From Pristionchus mayeri (lineage: Eukaryota > Nematoda > Chromadorea > Rhabditida > Neodiplogasteridae): 64,000 nt of DNA. The position numbers were made by a program, and so were the translations under genes. Location: contig BTRK01000002.1 of NCBI GenBank assembly GCA_036245805.1, positions 43,010,661 to 43,074,660 on the forward strand, given 5' to 3'. The notes beneath the pieces were generated by a model. It ran no database searches and had not been told where the DNA came from. It saw only the letters and a list, made by a program, of their open reading frames with translations. This document shows positions 59,886 to 64,000 of this stretch, one piece after another (position 1 is the first letter of the stretch; every line of letters starts with the position of its first letter).

Positions 59886-60521
59886 TATATGTCAAAGAAA
59901 GTCTTAGAAAGCGCGATGTGTTTCAAAGCGTCCGCATAATGAGAAATGGGGAAGGAAATTGATAAGGAAGTATTTTCCAGCACAAAAAAATACGACAATG
60001 TACATTTGAGAAATACTGTGTTTGCCTACGAGTAGCGAATTCTCGCGGCTTAATTCTTCATCTCTAAATATGCTATCGGGCTAAAAGTAGTGCTAAAATC
60101 TTGGGAATCAAAGCAAAGGGCAGAACACTGTATAATATGAAAAATAACTGCTCTGGGTAAGGTGAGGCAGAGGTAGGATTTGTATACTGCAAGTCAAGTT
60201 TCTCGCTCTTAGTAGACCTGATTTATGCGGAACGCCGAAGCGAAAAAAATGGCATTTCTCGAGTCTCGAGTGATGCTCTAAACGCACTCGTCCATTCCCA
60301 CCTACACTAGTCGGGATGAATTATGCAAACAATTCGCCTCAAACAAGGGAGGGGGAAGAGATGCGTGAGTCTCTATTAGACTCACTGAGGGAAAACAATT
60401 GACACGAGACTAGGGGCGAAACTCGTCATGTTGTGTTGTGTTGACTATAATAGGAATTAGTCATGACAACTCGAATCAGGATCTCCTAGTTTCACACACT
60501 CTCACGCTCCATCGTGGCACA

Positions 60522-60593
60522 AGGTCGGATGAGAACTATGACGTCATGCCGCCTTTGACATAGGCGGCATAACGTCATAGTTCTCATCCGACG
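60522..60593. repeat. near-perfect hairpin with TGACGTCA, AGGTCGGATGA family
   Basis: AGGTCGGATGAGAACTATG, ACGTCATGCCGCC, a short loop TTTGACATA, then the complement ending TTCTCATCCGAC. The cleanest copy of the family. Confidence 0.9.
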
Positions 60594-62099
60594 AAGCACC
60601 ATGAAATGAGGAAGGCGTATGCCGACTTGCAACACTAATCATGTGTTCCCGAGAAAAGACACTTCATCGCGCGTCTCACGTCGATCGCACCAATGGGAGA
60701 GCTCGCAGAATGGCTCGATTCTTTCGTGGGAAATCGCAACAATCAGAGAAGGTAGGGAGATCTTTCGAGGAAACTTTTGATGTCATCGAAGGTTAGGCGC
60801 GTAAACATTGCGCAAGTTTGTAACAACCTTAGCGCACAACACATTCTGATTCATTGGTGTGATTATTATAAACACCTTCATCGAATTTCTTAGAATAAAC
60901 CGTAAAACTATATTATTAATATTCTTGATCGCTTTGACATGATTTAGGCGGAACGCGTGAAAATGATTTTGCTGCATCTCGAGTGTTTCTCGAGGTTTAG
61001 CTCACGTCTTAAGAGTCACAAGCCTTACTCGGGTTTCCGACTCATGCAGCCGGAGAGCAAACAAGGAACCAAAGGGGCGCAATCGAACACTGCTTATTTC
61101 CAGCCATCCAACCCCCGATGGCATCACTTTCATACCAGACTGCGCCCCTCAGCTCATATTACCCATATTTATTTTCCCCTCTTCATCTTTCCAACCTCCA
61201 CTTTCAGTCTCGGGAGAAGAGCCCATCCCGGAAATAGAAAATTGCCCCAGGCGATTTCTCGGGTTATTATGAGTTGCCCGATGTGAATTAGGAGAAGATG
61301 AAAAGTGCGCAAGATCGGGGTTTCATGAGTGAAGATTATTTGATACAGGAAATGCTTCGACTCCATCGATTATGGTCACCTTCTCAAATTATAGCGGTGT
61401 AATGAAACACAATGCGACTAAAAAAGCAGCAGAGATGGATAGAAACGGTAGTGGATCAGACCCAGAGCGAACTGCTTTACTGTTACGAAAAATAGCTGCA
61501 TCACTTCAAGGCAGAGGAGATTCAACATAAACGAACAACCTGCCAGGCGCAGGAAATATAGCGAATTCCTGTTCGTCTCCCTGTCATTCCCAGACCTCCC
61601 ATCGCATCACTAGCAGATGAAAATAGAGAGCGAAAGTCGAACAGAAAGCGAACTAAATTGACAGAGAAAATACAGCATGGTTAGAGTGCTCTATATTCTG
61701 ATGCGCATGCGCAGTTTTCAGATGCGCAGTTTTCGATTGTGACTGTAGAAAAACGGTAGAAGGACGAAACGATAGGAGATGGTAACATGGAAAGGGAAAG
61801 AACCAAGCTTCCGTGACGAGATAGCGCCAGCAATTTTTCACTGCCCGTTCGGCAGGCGTTCAAAAGGGAGCAATTGCTTTTAGTTTCACCATTCGTCTAC
61901 CTAGATGGCGATAAGCTCGGAATCAGTCATGGTATTCGCTCTGAAAAAATAAACAACTGAATATATGGATAACTTTGGAGAAAGTGAGGTTCTTAGTTAT
62001 CATCAGAATTGTTTCGCATTTAATTTCTAATGCACAGAGATCCTCGGATACAATACGTTTAGGGAAAATTTGGATGTTGAGACTGTAGCATTAGGACGA

Positions 62100-62720
62100 A
62101 TCTCAAAGAACAACTCGAGGAATGCAAGGGGACGAATGAGGCTCCCAGAGTGCGACGCCAATCGGAGTATGGCGGAAGAGAGGGAGGAAATTCGAAAAAA
62201 AAAATCGCGTTATGTTTCGCTGTTCGCTTATCAGCAATGTTAAACGCTCAGAAGCGGTTGGTTCGCGGTTTCCATTTCAAACAAAAAACATAAAATAAGT
62301 ATGAAAACAGAGAGTACCTAAATAAACTACATTTCTGGCCGATCCCTACTAAAAACAGAGACGCATAGTTATTTGAGGGGGCGAATTCTCCCAGAGTGCG
62401 AGAACATCCGAGATGAGTCTGGTGGGAGAGGGGGAGGAAATCCGAAAATTTGCCTCGTTATGTTTCATCGCACGAGTATCAGCTGTGGTGAAAGCTCCGA
62501 ATCAGTGAACTTCTGCTATCTCGGAATACTACTTTTATGATATGGAGTAAACGACAAAGAGGATCCTGTACACACACTATCAGGCCGATCCCTACCGAAC
62601 AACGGCTCGAAAAATGGCGGGGGCGAATTATCCCAGAGTGCGAGGACATCCGAGAGGAGTCTGGTGGAAGAGGAGGAGGAGGAGGGAATGAAAGAAATGG
62701 AAGTCGCACCTCTTGGATTA
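62100..62720. repeat. about 245-bp tandem repeat, 2.5 copies
   Basis: CCCAGAGTGCGA recurs at 62144, 62390 and 62632 (spacing 246 and 242). Each is followed by ATCSGAG, GAGTCTGGTGG-like and GAGGAGG words. GGCCGATCCCTAC precedes the second and third copies. Confidence 0.8.
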
Positions 62721-64000
62721 CCCGTACTTCCGATAGGGCATGAGAACGAGAGGGTGCTCTCCCACTTTCAAGTGATCTCTAGCCAAATTGCGGTGGAGGA
62801 AGCATGAAAAACGTGGGAGAGAGAGAGCGAGAGAGAGAGAGACCCCCTCTATCTCTGGCCTAATTCACGCCGCCTTATGAGTGCGGGTCCTAATGTGATT
62901 GTGAAGTGAGATAGGCGAGGATATTGGAAAGGCATGGGAGATCTTTGAGAGGCAGCTTCACTCCTCTCCTTAGTCTTCCTATTATGTCAGATAATACGGC
63001 GATAGTTTTTGAAGAATCGTCTAATGGAACATTATTGCTCGAATAAACGATCAAAAAATAATAGTTGAAGGGATAAAACAATACATCGCATGATATTGTA
63101 AAACCTCCAAGGGACGCGCGCATCTGAATTTATGGGGCAATGACAAGTCTAGTGATATTTTGCATTTTATCCTCAATTTGAACGAAATATCATTGAAACG
63201 CGGGCACCCACTTTCTTGCATCAGCGATGAAACATATCCGGAGAGCAGTCTGTTGGTTTCAAATGAGACTCAATCTAAAATATTAACTAATGCATATGCC
63301 AAAAATAGAAAAATGTCTAATTCTAGAAAAATATAGCGAACTCAGAAGACAGCCGGCTGACGCCTAAGCGCGCCTGAATGATCGAATGGAGAGCTTGTCA
63401 GAATGGCCTAACCGCTTGGAAGCAGGCCCGTCAAGACAGTAGACATACTCTCCTTTTTGCACCCACTCTTCCAACCCTCTGACCATCAAAGGAGCGCGTG
63501 GAATAGACAGACTAATCCAGGGAAGGGATCAGCGCAGTCGTTTGTCACCTTGGCAGATGGCCCGAAACTGAGTGAAGCCTGCCTGCTTTTTCGAATGACC
63601 GACGAGACAGCATGTGAATTGAAGAGAGCAGTCAGAGGGGGAACTCGAGAGGAACGGAAGGAGGATCAGGACTGAGTGATGGACGGGGTTTATGGGCTCT
63701 GACGCGGCGCATTAGGCGAGTTCTCCCTGAGTTTCCCGCTTTGTTGGCTAGACGGGGTGAGAGAGCAGGGAATGAGATGATGAGAAAGCTTCACATTTGA
63801 CTCGACAATGAAGTGCTGGCTTCAAAAACTAAACGGAATGAATAATACATTTCCAGTGATGGGTGTGCCATTAGAAAAGTAGTGTATGAGGAAATTCAGG
63901 ACAAGAGTTGTTATATTTTAATGTTTTCGAAGAAGATTCCTTGGATCAATCGTAGAATTATCTTCCTTCTCGGTTATACAACAACAGTGAAACACACTTG

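Larger units (their letters stand above)
57976..64000. other. gene-poor right end
   Basis: No gene supported on either strand. It contains the promoter region of the distal first exon of the carbonic-anhydrase-related gene, a Tc1-type foldback, a TGACGTCA hairpin and a tandem repeat. One exon-like piece (61933 down to 61894 on the minus strand, after TTTTTTCAG) reads MTDSELIAI and then TAG, so it was not called. Confidence 0.5.

Noticed and set aside
61894..61933. Start exon of a new minus-strand gene (MTDSELIAI after TTTTTTCAG)
   Set aside because: An in-frame TAG precedes the only donor, so it cannot continue.
62890..63123. 77-codon minus ORF
   Set aside because: No splice partners, promoter or recognised motif; compatible with chance.

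Overview
This is nematode nuclear DNA. The evidence is many short introns with TTTCAG or TTGCAG acceptors, tandem cuticle collagen genes, an Sre-type chemoreceptor, a small interstitial TTAGGC (nematode telomere) array, and Tc1/mariner and hAT relics. The many TTGCAG/CTGCAG acceptors fit a diplogastrid such as Pristionchus, but the genus is inference. All gene models below were spliced by eye; exon lengths were checked for phase and each total is divisible by three.

Layout. 1-25 is the last codons of a cuticle collagen gene. 325-6175 is a 152-bp satellite with higher-order structure. 6586-7287 is a small orphan gene. 8489-9497 and 11091-12107 are two near-identical cuticle collagen genes, each with a TATA box about 135-140 bp upstream of the ATG. 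14001-21003 (minus) is a 19-exon SLC2/GLUT-like sugar transporter with two defective splice acceptors. 21-24 kb is repeat-rich. 24133-25264 (minus) is a secreted orphan protein. 25930-32806 (minus) is a 16-exon, about 1195-residue protein with a cuticle-collagen head and a very long Tyr/Pro/Glu repeat tail.

35849-41323 (plus) is a 17-exon secreted metzincin-like zinc protease (544 residues). Its C-terminal 'C..G.VWR...D.VCV' repeats are better known from bacteria and fungi, so it is a candidate acquired gene. 41912-42166 is a small secreted ORF behind a TATA box. 42593-57975 (minus) is a carbonic-anhydrase-related protein of the CA10/CA11 type that has lost two of three zinc-ligand histidines. 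It has two candidate first exons. Its 5-kb intron hosts an opposite-strand Sre-family chemoreceptor gene (45832-48401), and its 7-kb first intron hosts a dead mariner element. 58-64 kb is gene-poor, with a 1.33-kb Tc1-type foldback element.

Four matrix or secreted-protein genes (two complete collagens, the Tyr-Pro collagen, the protease) share the window with many miniature palindromic elements. I see at least three families: hAT MITEs with 8-bp target duplications, short hairpins with a TGACGTCA core, and hairpins built on CTCTCTCGCCGGTCAG. The most novel objects are the collagen/Tyr-Pro mosaic protein and the metzincin with VWR/VCV repeats.
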